Both the position numbers and the translations under genes were made by a program. Below, one piece after another: positions 25,126-33,247 of a stretch of DNA of 39,535 nucleotides (its first letter is position 1; each line of letters starts with the position of its first letter). Origin of the DNA: Youxingia wuxianensis (GTDB lineage: Bacteria; Bacillota; Clostridia; Oscillospirales; Ruminococcaceae); the NCBI RefSeq assembly GCF_014385085.1, contig NZ_JACRTD010000013.1, forward strand, positions 1-39,535, written 5' to 3'. A model generated the notes under the pieces. That model was not told where the DNA came from. It ran no database searches and was given only the letters and a program-made list of their open reading frames with translations.

Positions 25126-26796
25126 TTAGCCTTTGATATTCATCAAATGGAACCGGGTTCCTTGCCCAAAGTTCCAGTTAAACCCTTCCAGGTTATCTCT
25201 GATGGCGCAGGTATAATTTGATTCTACCACCCACCCCATAGGCGCTTCTTCCATCAAGGTCTTTTGCGCCTGTTCAGACATTTCCTGTTGCTGCTCAAAT
25301 GGCGTGCGGATACCATCGATTAAAAGCCCATCCGCTTTTTCGCTGTCGTAGAAACCAAACGCGCCATACGCTCCACCGGCATCTGTGCTCAGATAATAAA
25401 GCGACATATTAAAAATACCGTTGGGCAGCGCGGGATATTCGTGTAAAATTGCAAACGGAGCTTCGTAAGAACGCACCAGGGTATCAAATGAACCGGTGGG
25501 AGTTTTTCTTAAGGAGACATTAATCCCGATTTTCGCCAGGCTTTCCTGCATTTTAATGGCGATAGTTTCATGGGCGGGCCACCCGGCAGAATAGTAAAGC
25601 TCTACGTCAAATCCCTCTCCATAGCCGGCTTCTTCCATCAAGGCTTTCGCTTTGTCCAAATCGTAGCTGTACATCCATTGCTCCTGGGAGAGAGCTCCCG
25701 GAACTACTGTGGTAAATACCGCATCCCAGGCTTTTGCCTGCCCATAATACGCCGTTTCCACAATCTCGTCCTTTGGGATCGCATAGTTGATCGCCTGGCG
25801 TACCTTCTGATCTGCAAACTGGGGAACCAGCTTCTCGTTTAATACTAAAAATTCATTGGTGTTAGCCGGGATATCCACTACCTTTACGCCGCTTTCACTT
25901 TTCAGGCTGTCTATCTCCTTGGCGGAAAGTTCAGTAGCAATATCAATCTCTCCCCGCTTAAGCATCGCCACACGGTTGGCGCTTTCTGGGATTACTTTGA
26001 AAATAACCTTCTTAATGGACGGAACCCCTAAAAAATAATTGGGATTTGCTTCCATCGTGATCTGCTGTCCCGCAACCCAGTCGGTAATATAGTAAGCTCC
26101 AAATCCGCCGCCGTTTTTGGAAATCCACTCGGTGGCCCACGGATCGTCTTCTGTAGCGTGTTTTTGGGCTTCCGTACTATCCCATACAGTGTCGTACATG
26201 CTTGTCATGATATATTCATGCAAAGCGTTAGGACCTACCGAATGGGTTTTAAAAGTATAGTCGTCTACAATCTCAAAATCCACCTGACCGTCCGCTCCGA
26301 TAACGTCCGTCACGGTCATAAAGAAATTTCCTACGGCTCCTAAAGCCACATGCCGCTCGTATTTCCACTGAATATCTTTGGTGGTAAGCTCATTTCCATA
26401 CGCGCTTTTAATTCCTTTTTTAATGGTATAAGTTGCTGTCTGATTGTCTTCGGAGACCTCCCATTTCTCAAACAGCTGCGGAACTAACGCCTTTGGATCG
26501 CTGAAGTCGGGAACGGATACGAAGTCCATATCGGGCTGCTGGGATTGCACCAGCGGCCACTGGGCGCCGTAATCCATCACATTATCGATGATCATATACT
26601 GGGCAACCATACCGGAACCATTGGAATGGTCTACCGTAGGCGGCGTATCGGGAATACCTACGATCAAGATTTCTTTTCCCACGCTTGCGCTGTCAGTTCC
26701 GTCTGAACTGTCTTGGGGCTGGGTCTGCGCGGAGCCGCAGGCTCCCAGGGAAATAAGTACTGCCAGACATAACATCATTGCGATTATCTTTTTCAT
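25126..26796 (-). CDS. Solute-binding lipoprotein of an Opp/Dpp-type ABC transporter
   Basis: A 556-residue extracellular family-5 binding protein (peptide/nickel/opine type). Residues 1-19 are a lipoprotein signal and the lipobox LGAC gives a lipidated Cys20. The mature protein has the family pattern: EKWEVSEDNQTATYTIKKGIKSAYGNELTTKDIQW near the middle of domain I, and KVRQAINYAIPKDEIV later. The ligand cannot be told from the sequence. It is the second gene of the cargo operon and its neighbours suggest a sugar- or guanidine-containing compound. It may equally bind a peptide. Confidence 0.92.
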   Translation of the reverse strand: MKKIIAMMLCLAVLISLGACGSAQTQPQDSSDGTDSASVGKEILIVGIPDTPPTVDHSNGSGMVAQYMIIDNVMDYGAQWPLVQSQQPDMDFVSVPDFSDPKALVPQLFEKWEVSEDNQTATYTIKKGIKSAYGNELTTKDIQWKYERHVALGAVGNFFMTVTDVIGADGQVDFEIVDDYTFKTHSVGPNALHEYIMTSMYDTVWDSTEAQKHATEDDPWATEWISKNGGGFGAYYITDWVAGQQITMEANPNYFLGVPSIKKVIFKVIPESANRVAMLKRGEIDIATELSAKEIDSLKSESGVKVVDIPANTNEFLVLNEKLVPQFADQKVRQAINYAIPKDEIVETAYYGQAKAWDAVFTTVVPGALSQEQWMYSYDLDKAKALMEEAGYGEGFDVELYYSAGWPAHETIAIKMQESLAKIGINVSLRKTPTGSFDTLVRSYEAPFAILHEYPALPNGIFNMSLYYLSTDAGGAYGAFGFYDSEKADGLLIDGIRTPFEQQQEMSEQAQKTLMEEAPMGWVVESNYTCAIRDNLEGFNWNFGQGTRFHLMNIKG

Positions 26797-26833
26797 ATTC
26801 TCCTCCTTATCAGCATATCTGTGTCATGTATTC

Positions 26834-27775
26834 TTAGTTTTTCTGTTTTTTGTACATGGCGATAAGCGCCATAAATTCAAAAATAATATTTGCGCCTAAA
26901 ATGGTGGTTAGATTAGCGCAGTCATGGCTTGGGTTGATCTCCGCCGTATCAAATCCGATAAATTCCAGCCCTGCCAGCCCCTTTAGAATACCCAGCACTT
27001 CCCGAGAGGTAATTCCGCCGGGCTCCGCCCGGGCGGTTCCCGGGGCAAAAGCCGGATCCACTACATCCATGTCAAAGGTGAGGAACACTTTTTTATTTCC
27101 TACCCGGCGCCGGATTTTCTCCACCGTTTTTGCCACTCCCATTTCTGCTACTTCGTCGGTAGTAACAACCTCAATTCCCAGGTCCTGAGACTGCTTAATG
27201 TCCCCTGGAGAATACATAGTCCCCCGAATACCTACTTGAATGGAGCTTTGCGGATCTACCAACCCATCCTCAATTGCCCGGCGCACTACACTGCCGCTGG
27301 TATACTTCTGTTTCCCAAAATAAACGTCGTGGGTGTCCGTATGGGCATCCAACTGAATGAGAGCGATGTCCGGATAAAACTTGTGATAGGCCCTAAGCTG
27401 AGGATAGGTCACAGAGTGGCATCCGCCCATGCAGATGGGGACAACCCCTTTTTCTAAAATCGCTTCCAGCTCTTTTTCGATCAGAGGAAAGCTTTGTTCC
27501 CAGTCCCCGGTAAATACCGTCATATCTCCGTAATCCACAATATTCAGTTCTTTCCAAATATCCACCATATGTAAGGGACTTGTGGACCGCAAAAGCCAGG
27601 AAACATGCCGGATTTCTTTCGGAGCGAAAATGTTTCCCGGCGCGGTGCCCATTTCAAAAGGTATTCCAATGACCGCCACATCCGCTCCGGTCACATCTTT
27701 GGTATACGGCTGATTCATAAACGTTGAAATACCGCAGTACCTAGGTGCCTTTTTCAGATCAACTTCTTTGTTCAT
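26834..27775 (-). CDS. Agmatinase/arginase-family ureohydrolase
   Basis: A 313-residue binuclear metal hydrolase. The metal ligands of the family are all present: His120 (GGCHS), Asp143, His145 and Asp147 (LDAHTDTHD), and Asp235 and Asp237 (TFDMDVVDPAFAPGT). The usual GGDHS has Cys in place of the non-ligand Asp. Family members release urea from agmatine, arginine, guanidinobutyrate or related compounds, and some act on formimidoyl groups or free guanidine. Agmatinase is the nearest guess, but specificity is not fixed. It is the first gene of the cargo operon (GGAGG before the ATG), so it is likely central to the pathway. Confidence 0.9.
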   Translation of the reverse strand: MNKEVDLKKAPRYCGISTFMNQPYTKDVTGADVAVIGIPFEMGTAPGNIFAPKEIRHVSWLLRSTSPLHMVDIWKELNIVDYGDMTVFTGDWEQSFPLIEKELEAILEKGVVPICMGGCHSVTYPQLRAYHKFYPDIALIQLDAHTDTHDVYFGKQKYTSGSVVRRAIEDGLVDPQSSIQVGIRGTMYSPGDIKQSQDLGIEVVTTDEVAEMGVAKTVEKIRRRVGNKKVFLTFDMDVVDPAFAPGTARAEPGGITSREVLGILKGLAGLEFIGFDTAEINPSHDCANLTTILGANIIFEFMALIAMYKKQKN

Positions 27776-28012
27776 AAAGCGCCTCCATTATTATTTTTAC
27801 CGAAACATGTTTGGTATAATCACAAAAGTATTATCAAAACTAATTCATAAAATTATCATACTATTTGTTTTGTATGTAATTTTATTTTTTGATTTTGATA
27901 GAAATAAAACTAGCTTTGTTTATACAATAGCAGGATTTTTTTTAAAAGTCAATAATTTATTATTAAACTATTATCAAAAAATTATGATAATTTTATGTTT
28001 AAATTTCACAGT
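27776..28012 (-). promoter_or_regulatory. Promoter and probable LacI operators of the cargo operon
   Basis: Very AT-rich 237 bases. A leftward promoter fits TTGACT, a 17-bp spacer and TATTGT (in the complement of about 27926-27954). AATTATCATA is found at 27851-27860 and, inverted, at 27983-27992. The same 10-mer recurs in front of the lacI-type gene (29083-29092), which suggests it is the operator of that regulator. Confidence 0.6.
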
Positions 28013-28055
28013 GATTAAAAAAGCCGCGGACAAAATGTCTGCGGCTTTTTTAATC
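28013..28055. terminator. Terminator after the LacI-family gene
   Basis: 20-bp stem with one G-U pair, a loop of three A, and A/T-rich arms that supply a T-run in both directions. Confidence 0.9.
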
Positions 28056-28065
28056 AATAGAGTAT

Positions 28066-29061
28066 TTATTCTTTCGTTTTCACCAGGCACGCTGTCCCTT
28101 TGAGCAAAAGCTTGGGAAGTATCGTCAGCCTGCGGATTGGAAGATTTTGGTTTTCCACACGATCGCACAGACAATCTACCGCCAGCCGCCCATATTCCTG
28201 TTTACTAAGTCCCGCCCCAGTTAAGGGAATCGGAGAATCTCCATCCAGCTCCAAGTTAAACGCCGCGACGGAAATATCTTCGGGAACCGACAGCTGCAAA
28301 GTATTAATCATAAATACCATCGATTGGGCCAGGCTTTCATAGGAACACAGAATCGCTGTGGGAAGTTTCCCGGACTTATGCAAAGAGGCCAGCTCCTCCA
28401 TCATCACCGTCTGCTGGAGATACTTTTCATCGTTCCAAAGATGGCTTAGACCCATATCATAAGCCTTTAGCGCATCCTGAACTCCTTTGAGCCGATTGAG
28501 GGTGGATGGACGCTGAGTAGTGCCATAAAAGGCAATTCTGCTGTGCCCCCACTGAAGCAACTGACTGCACAAGGCTACTCCCGCCTCCCGGTCTCCTGTA
28601 TGGATAACGTCCATCTCAAACAAGCTTTCCGGCGGATATGTCATCAAAAGCCCCGGCCGACCTGTACGCAAAAATTTTCTGGCGCAGCCAACGCTTTTAT
28701 GTCCAGCATAAAGTATCCCCGCCGCTTTGTCCACCTCTCCCAGCAGCATGGGATCCTCATCGTCTTTTATTACCTTCACATGAAGAGCGTACCCTTTTTC
28801 TGTCGCGGCGCTTTCTGTCCCTTGCAATACCCGCATCCAAAAGGTTGCGTCGTTTAGGTCGCTTTCCGGCATCAGCATAAGAATATATTTATCGTTATCC
28901 TTGGAGGGGGACTTTATATATCCAAGCTGTTTGCAGGCCTCCAATACCCTTGCGCGGGTTTCCGCGCTGATCCCCGGTTTTCCCGAAATCGCTCTGGAAA
29001 CAGCGTATTTGGATAGGTTTGTTGCCAGTGCAATATCATTCAACGTGACTTTTTTGGCCAT
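28066..29061 (-). CDS. LacI-family transcriptional regulator
   Basis: A 331-residue repressor starting at the ATG at 29061 (MAKKVTLNDIALATNLSKYAVSRAISG) after TAAGGAG; an in-frame upstream start lacks a ribosome site. Residues 1-50 hold the DNA-binding helix-turn-helix and hinge. From about 60 on comes the periplasmic-binding-like effector domain. It lies just upstream of, and on the same strand as, the ABC-kinase-ureohydrolase operon. It is most likely that operon's repressor, acting through AATTATCATA sites. The effector is unknown. Confidence 0.92.
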   Translation of the reverse strand: MAKKVTLNDIALATNLSKYAVSRAISGKPGISAETRARVLEACKQLGYIKSPSKDNDKYILMLMPESDLNDATFWMRVLQGTESAATEKGYALHVKVIKDDEDPMLLGEVDKAAGILYAGHKSVGCARKFLRTGRPGLLMTYPPESLFEMDVIHTGDREAGVALCSQLLQWGHSRIAFYGTTQRPSTLNRLKGVQDALKAYDMGLSHLWNDEKYLQQTVMMEELASLHKSGKLPTAILCSYESLAQSMVFMINTLQLSVPEDISVAAFNLELDGDSPIPLTGAGLSKQEYGRLAVDCLCDRVENQNLPIRRLTILPKLLLKGTACLVKTKE

Positions 29062-29082
29062 ATGATTTCTCCTTATGAAATA

Positions 29083-29146
29083 AATTATCATAACTTTTCA
29101 TAAATATTAATAACTTTATTGTAATGCATTCTATCAAAATTTGCAA
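29083..29146 (-). promoter_or_regulatory. Promoter of the LacI-family gene with a candidate autoregulatory site
   Basis: Leftward -35 TTGCAA (29141-29146), 17-bp spacer, -10 TACAAT (complement of 29118-29123). The motif AATTATCATA lies downstream of the start point at 29083-29092. Confidence 0.65.
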
Positions 29147-29292
29147 TACCCCGAAAAAAGATTAGTTAAATAGCTCGATAATTCAATTTCCATTTGGTGA
29201 AATCATCTATTCCTTTTATTTAAGTATATAAAATCCTTCGCCGGTATTCTTTGGTTTGTCCTTCGCATAAAAATAAAGCGAGGTGACCTTTT

Positions 29293-29424
29293 ATGAAAAA
29301 GACCGCACTTGTTGTCACAGAAACTTTTCGCATTTCTCAACTGGAGCTGCGCCGGGAAACATTCCAAAAAATGATAGACGAGTACCTTTCTTCCCTGCTG
29401 GAAAAAAAGGAAAAATCATCATGA
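29293..29424 (+). CDS. 43-residue ORF translationally coupled to the serine recombinase
   Basis: ATG at 29293, preceded by GAGGTGA. It encodes MKKTALVVTETFRISQLELR and then a charged helix ending SLLEKKEKSS. Its stop overlaps the recombinase start (ATGA at 29421-29424), so the two are read as a pair. It is a short, probably all-helical polypeptide of no family known to me. It could serve only to load ribosomes onto the recombinase gene, or be a small accessory factor such as a directionality factor; neither is shown. Confidence 0.65.
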   Translation: MKKTALVVTETFRISQLELRRETFQKMIDEYLSSLLEKKEKSS

Positions 29425-30950
29425 CCTGTGGGATTTACTGCCGGCTAAGCAAAGAGGACAAAGAAAAATTCCAGGAGAGTGAAAGTATCCAAAATCAAAA
29501 AACGCTGCTCTCTCTCTATGCCAAAGAACATGGTTGGGATATTTATAACATCTACTGGGATGAGGATTACTCAGGCGCTGACCGGACCCGTCCCCAATGG
29601 AACAACCTTATCCGAGACGCCAAAGCTGGGTGTTTTGAAGTCATCCTCTGTAAAACCCAATCCCGTTTTACCCGGGATATGGAGCTGGTGGAAAAATATA
29701 TTCATGGGTTGTTTCCTCTATGGGGGATTCGATTTGTTACGGTGGTAGATCACGCGGACACCCAGCTCCGCGGCAATAAAAAAGCCCGTCAAATTAATGG
29801 ATTGATCAATGAATGGTATTTGGAGGACCTGTCAGAAAATATTCGCTCTGTTTTTGATATGAAACGCAAAAGCGGACAGTATATCGGCAGTTTCCCTATC
29901 TATGGATATCAAAAGGACCCTAAAAATAAAAATCATCTGATCATAGATCCCCCCGCGGCGCAGATTGTCAAACGGATTTATGAGCTTTGCCTTCAAGGAT
30001 TGGGGAAACAGAAAATTGCCGCCTTGCTTAACGAGCAGGGAATTCCCAATCCTACAAAATATAAACAATCTAAGGGATGGAATTATGTTAATGGCTCCTG
30101 CCCAAAAACCGAACGCTGGAACCGCACTACCGTAGGACGTATTCTTCGGGAACAAATGTATACCGGCGACCTTATCCAAGGCCGCCGCAAAAAGGCAAGC
30201 TATAAATCGCCCGTTCTGCTTACACTGCCAAAAGAAGATTGGATTATCGTCCCCCACGCCCAGGAAGCCGTCATTCCCCGGGAGGTTTTTGATCAGGTCC
30301 AAGACCTTCTTAACACTCGTACCCGCACAGGGATTTCCGGCAGCCTTTCTCCTTTATCTGGAAAGGTAATATGCGCCGGATGCAGCAGTGTGATGGTAAA
30401 ATCCTCCTGTGTATACAAAGGTCACCGGCGCAGCTATCTGCGCTGCCGCCAACACAGTTTGAACGCTGATCGCTGTTCCAGTCATTCCATTCGCCTGGAG
30501 CAGCTGGAGCAAGCAGTGGAGGACCGCATACGAAATTTGCTGGAAGAATATTACCATCCGCTCACTGTGGAGGAATATCTAAAAAGGGGAAGCAAGGAGG
30601 ATATCTCTCAGGAAATATCGCAGATACAGTCACGGCAAAAACGATATCAAAAGGCTCTTGGAGAAATTTATCTTGATAAGTCATCAGGCGTTCTCAGCCA
30701 GGAAGAATTCTTGTATTTAAAAGAGCAATATGAGCAAGAGGAAAAAACCTTGTCCCTGAGGCTGTCGGCTTTAGTGGAAAGCTATAAAAACGCCCCTCCT
30801 CTTCGGCACAAAGAACAAACTCTTTTAACCTGGCTGTCCCAGCCTTCGCTTACACGGGAACTGGCGGCTAAGCTGATTGATCGGGTGGAGGTGGAGGAAA
30901 AAGATCCGATCAGTCAAACCCAAAATATTCATATATATTGGACCGTGTAA
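29421..30950 (+). CDS. Large serine recombinase (site-specific integrase)
   Basis: A 509-residue recombinase. The catalytic domain (about 1-150) has YCRLS with nucleophile Ser10, ESIQNQK, and the arginines of SRFTRD. The recombinase domain (about 155-295) begins SGQYIGSFPIYGY. A zinc ribbon follows, with cysteines 318, 321, 342 and 352, then a coiled coil at about 395-460. The start is taken at the ATG at 29421; a GTG 46 codons upstream in the same frame overlaps the small ORF and is not used. It stands near the right end of the element and presumably catalyses its integration between the CCCATG cores. Confidence 0.95.
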   Translation: MTCGIYCRLSKEDKEKFQESESIQNQKTLLSLYAKEHGWDIYNIYWDEDYSGADRTRPQWNNLIRDAKAGCFEVILCKTQSRFTRDMELVEKYIHGLFPLWGIRFVTVVDHADTQLRGNKKARQINGLINEWYLEDLSENIRSVFDMKRKSGQYIGSFPIYGYQKDPKNKNHLIIDPPAAQIVKRIYELCLQGLGKQKIAALLNEQGIPNPTKYKQSKGWNYVNGSCPKTERWNRTTVGRILREQMYTGDLIQGRRKKASYKSPVLLTLPKEDWIIVPHAQEAVIPREVFDQVQDLLNTRTRTGISGSLSPLSGKVICAGCSSVMVKSSCVYKGHRRSYLRCRQHSLNADRCSSHSIRLEQLEQAVEDRIRNLLEEYYHPLTVEEYLKRGSKEDISQEISQIQSRQKRYQKALGEIYLDKSSGVLSQEEFLYLKEQYEQEEKTLSLRLSALVESYKNAPPLRHKEQTLLTWLSQPSLTRELAAKLIDRVEVEEKDPISQTQNIHIYWTV

Positions 30951-30953
30951 AGA

Positions 30954-30984
30954 GGCGCCTCCCAGCAAACTGCCGGGAAGCGCC
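30954..30984 (+). terminator. Terminator after the recombinase gene
   Basis: GGCGC-C-TCCC pairs with GGGA-A-GCGCC (one mismatch) around an 11-base loop, followed by GTTTGTATT. It is moderately strong. Confidence 0.6.
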
Positions 30985-30991
30985 GTTTGTA

Positions 30992-31440
30992 TTATTTTAA
31001 AATTCCATCCAAGGCAAGGTTGACTTCCAAGATATTTACAGCAGGTTCTCCAAATACACCAAAGGTTTTACCCTGGGTGTATTTAAAGAAAATGGACACC
31101 GTTATCCCCCTGGGATAATCCATGTTCCTTGGCATAGGAGAGAAAGATTTTGTGTATACAGCGGTACCCGTTGTGATGGCCCGTCTGTTTTAAAGCTTCT
31201 TCCAGAAAATCGCAATGCTCTAACGCAGGCGTTTCAATTGCAACGCACAAATCTATCTTGGAAACCGTATATTGATAAAGCGCTTCTCCCCCTGGCAGCA
31301 AACACACGGATTTTCTGCGAACGCATTTCTCAGCTCATAAAAAGCCAATATTAGCTCGTCGGGCAAACGGACCAAAATTCTTTTGGCAAAGGGAAAGTAT
31401 ATTCAAACGAAACCATACGCTTCTGATACAACCGCATAAT
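30992..31440 (-). pseudogene. Decayed protein gene of unknown family, two frame changes
   Basis: Read leftward, three successive frames carry protein-like sequence: FAKRILVRLPDELILAFYEL, then CLLPGGEALYQYTVSKIDLC and HNGYRCIHKIFLSYAKEHGL, then KYTQGKTFGVFGEPAVNILE ending at a stop at 30992-30994. No single frame spans the region and no ribosome site is evident, so this is probably a gene broken by two frameshifts. I do not recognise the family. It lies between the recombinase and the right attachment site, inside the element. Confidence 0.5.
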
Positions 31441-31546
31441 TTCCATAAAGTGTATCTATCTTTAAAATTAGTTTATCATATTCTCAATTAACATAGGCTT
31501 AGAAAACCTGCCTCTCCTGTTAAGATTTTGTAAAAAGTTTTTGTGT

Positions 31547-31566
31547 TTATGTCCTCCACTCCCATG
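31547..31566. other. Right attachment junction of the element
   Basis: The element arm TTATGTCCTCCACT (31547-31560) meets the core CCCATG (31561-31566). Host coding sequence resumes with TAATCGAACCG. Confidence 0.8.
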
Positions 31567-32387
31567 TAATCGAACCGAAATATCCCGGTGCATTTGAACA
31601 ACTGGTGGATTTATCCGGATGCTGGGACGAACATGAACTTTTTGAGCATCGGGAGGAGATCATCTCTCTCGCCTCCAAATGCAGCCGTTTCCATGAGCAC
31701 TGCTGCCGATTTCTCACCGCTGCCGCCAGCTTGCAATCGGATACCTACCGAATCGCCTTGGAAGCTACCTCCTGTGCAAAAACCGTAAAAGCCGCTACCC
31801 GGATCGGACTGAGCGAATTCAAGGTAAAACATGGAACAGCCGGAAAAGAAAACATTCGTTTTCTTTCCGCTATCACCAACAAAGGATTTTGTATGTTTGA
31901 TGATACGGCCAAAAACTTATGTGATCGAATTTATCTCATTGACGATGTTTACGGAGCTTCTTCCCGGCTGCTGCTTTCCACTTTAAGGGGGCAGGCGTTG
32001 GCCAATGGCTATGATATTATTACCTGTTACTGTCCTCTTGCTCCCTTTGAAAAGATTGAACATATCTTTGTTCCAGAACTTCGCGTGGGCTTTATGACCG
32101 CCAACGATTATCATCAGCCGGATATTGAACCTTATAAGGTAATCCATTCCCGCCGATTTACCGATCAAGAACAGTTAAAAAGCAAACGCAAACGAATTTC
32201 ATTTAATAAAAAAGCGGCCCGTCAGATGCTGCAACAGGCCGCAAAGCTCCTGGCAGATGCGAAAGACTGCCATGATAAGCTGGAAGAGTATTATATTTCC
32301 GCTATGGATTTTGATAAGGTAAACGCTGTGTGTGAAAATACACTGAAAAAATACCGGCATATTGTCTCCCGGTACGAAGAAAAATAG
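31566..32387 (+). pseudogene. 3' half of the interrupted P-loop ATPase gene
   Basis: Codons from 31566 onward read VIEPKYPGAFEQLVDLSGCW and continue for 273 residues to the stop at 32385-32387. They are in the same frame as His96 of the 5' half once the element is removed. Later parts include a degenerate second nucleotide loop (LIDDVYGASSRLLLSTL) and helical segments near the C-terminus. There is no proper start or ribosome site here, so on its own it is not a working gene. N-part 96 plus C-part 273 gives 369 residues, close to the size I recall for the PRK06851 family. The absence of other mutations suggests recent insertion or regular excision. Confidence 0.9.
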
Positions 32388-32398
32388 CCTCCTTTTAT

Positions 32399-32433
32399 AA
32401 AAACGGGTACGGCCGGCGGCTGTACCCGTTTTT
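32399..32433. terminator. Bidirectional terminator between convergent genes
   Basis: 12-bp perfect stem (32399-32410 with 32422-32433), with AAAAA on one side and TTTTT on the other. It ends both the split ATPase gene and the leftward HAD gene. Confidence 0.9.
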
Positions 32434-33243
32434 TTACTTTAAAAAGAATTTTTCGATGACATGGGCTACCCCATCTTCCTCATTGGACAGAGTAACATAA
32501 TCCGCCGCCGCCTGCACCTGCCCATTAGCATTGGCCATCGCTACTCCCAGCCCCGCATAGGAGATCATGGAAATATCATTAAAACTATCACCGCAGGCAA
32601 CCAGCTGACTTACCGAAAGCCCCAAATGCTCCAGCAGCTTTTTCAGGCCATACGCCTTGGTTACCTCGCCCGCCATAAATTCTAAAAAGAAAGACTCCGA
32701 GCGAAAAATACTCAGCCTATCTCCAAGCTGCGCCTGGGCGATAGGCTCCAATTTCCCCAACAGATCTCCGTCCCCGGTAGCAATACATTTAATAACTGGA
32801 AATTTGATATATTCCTTAAAATTATCAATCTTTCGTACAGGAATACCATTTACCGCCGCCTCAAAGCGGATATATGGGTCCAGATCATATTCTGTGACGA
32901 CGCAATTTCCCTCATGCGTCATCAGAGGAAGTCCATAAAGTTTCGCGAAGTTATAAATCTCTTTAATACAATCGGAGGAAATCGCCTTTTCAAAGACCGT
33001 CTCCCCTGTTTTGCAGTGAGACACCTGACCGCCGTTGCAGGTAAGCACATAGCCGCCTGTATTTTCCAAATCCAGCTCTTGGACCGCTTTTACCATCCCT
33101 GGTTTAGGCCGCCCAGAGGATAAAACGATGATCGTTCCCCGTTCCTGCGCTGCCTGGATCGCTTTTTTGACCCTTGGAGTAATCTCTTTTTTATCATTAT
33201 AAAGCGTCCCGTCAATATCTAGCGCCAATACCTTATAACCCAA
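32434..33243 (-). CDS. Cof-type HAD-superfamily phosphatase (TTG start)
   Basis: A 269-residue haloacid-dehalogenase phosphatase with a type IIB cap. Motif I is LALDIDGTLYND (nucleophile aspartate near residue 9), motif II is VLSSGRP, and motif IV is ACGDSFNDISMISYAGLGVAMANA. Family members remove phosphate from sugar phosphates or flavin-related metabolites. The start is TTG (complement of 33241-33243), with AAGGGG nine bases upstream; no ATG lies near. It follows the DUF2500 gene by four bases. Confidence 0.92.
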   Translation of the reverse strand: MGYKVLALDIDGTLYNDKKEITPRVKKAIQAAQERGTIIVLSSGRPKPGMVKAVQELDLENTGGYVLTCNGGQVSHCKTGETVFEKAISSDCIKEIYNFAKLYGLPLMTHEGNCVVTEYDLDPYIRFEAAVNGIPVRKIDNFKEYIKFPVIKCIATGDGDLLGKLEPIAQAQLGDRLSIFRSESFFLEFMAGEVTKAYGLKKLLEHLGLSVSQLVACGDSFNDISMISYAGLGVAMANANGQVQAAADYVTLSNEEDGVAHVIEKFFLK

Positions 33244-33247
33244 GTTA

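Larger units (their letters stand above)
19491..31566. mobile_element. 12.07-kb integrative element with large serine recombinase inside an ATPase gene
   Basis: The element lies between two copies of CCCATG (19491-19496 and 31561-31566), 12,070 bases apart. Joining the flanks at this core turns the two half-genes into one open frame of 369 codons. Contents left to right: terminator, seven leftward cargo genes (dppF-like, dppD-like, FGGY kinase, dppC-like, dppB-like, dppA-like, ureohydrolase), a lacI-type gene, a rightward 43-codon ORF with the serine recombinase, and a decayed gene. There are no conjugation, replication or phage genes. The reconstructed circular junction has inverted arms as expected for attP of a serine integrase. 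Insertion is seen directly; excision is inferred. Confidence 0.9.

Noticed and set aside
29283..29420. Longer recombinase start (GTG at 29283, 46 extra codons)
   Set aside because: The extra residues do not look like a recombinase and overlap the better-supported 43-codon ORF; the ATG at 29421 places Ser10 as in the family.
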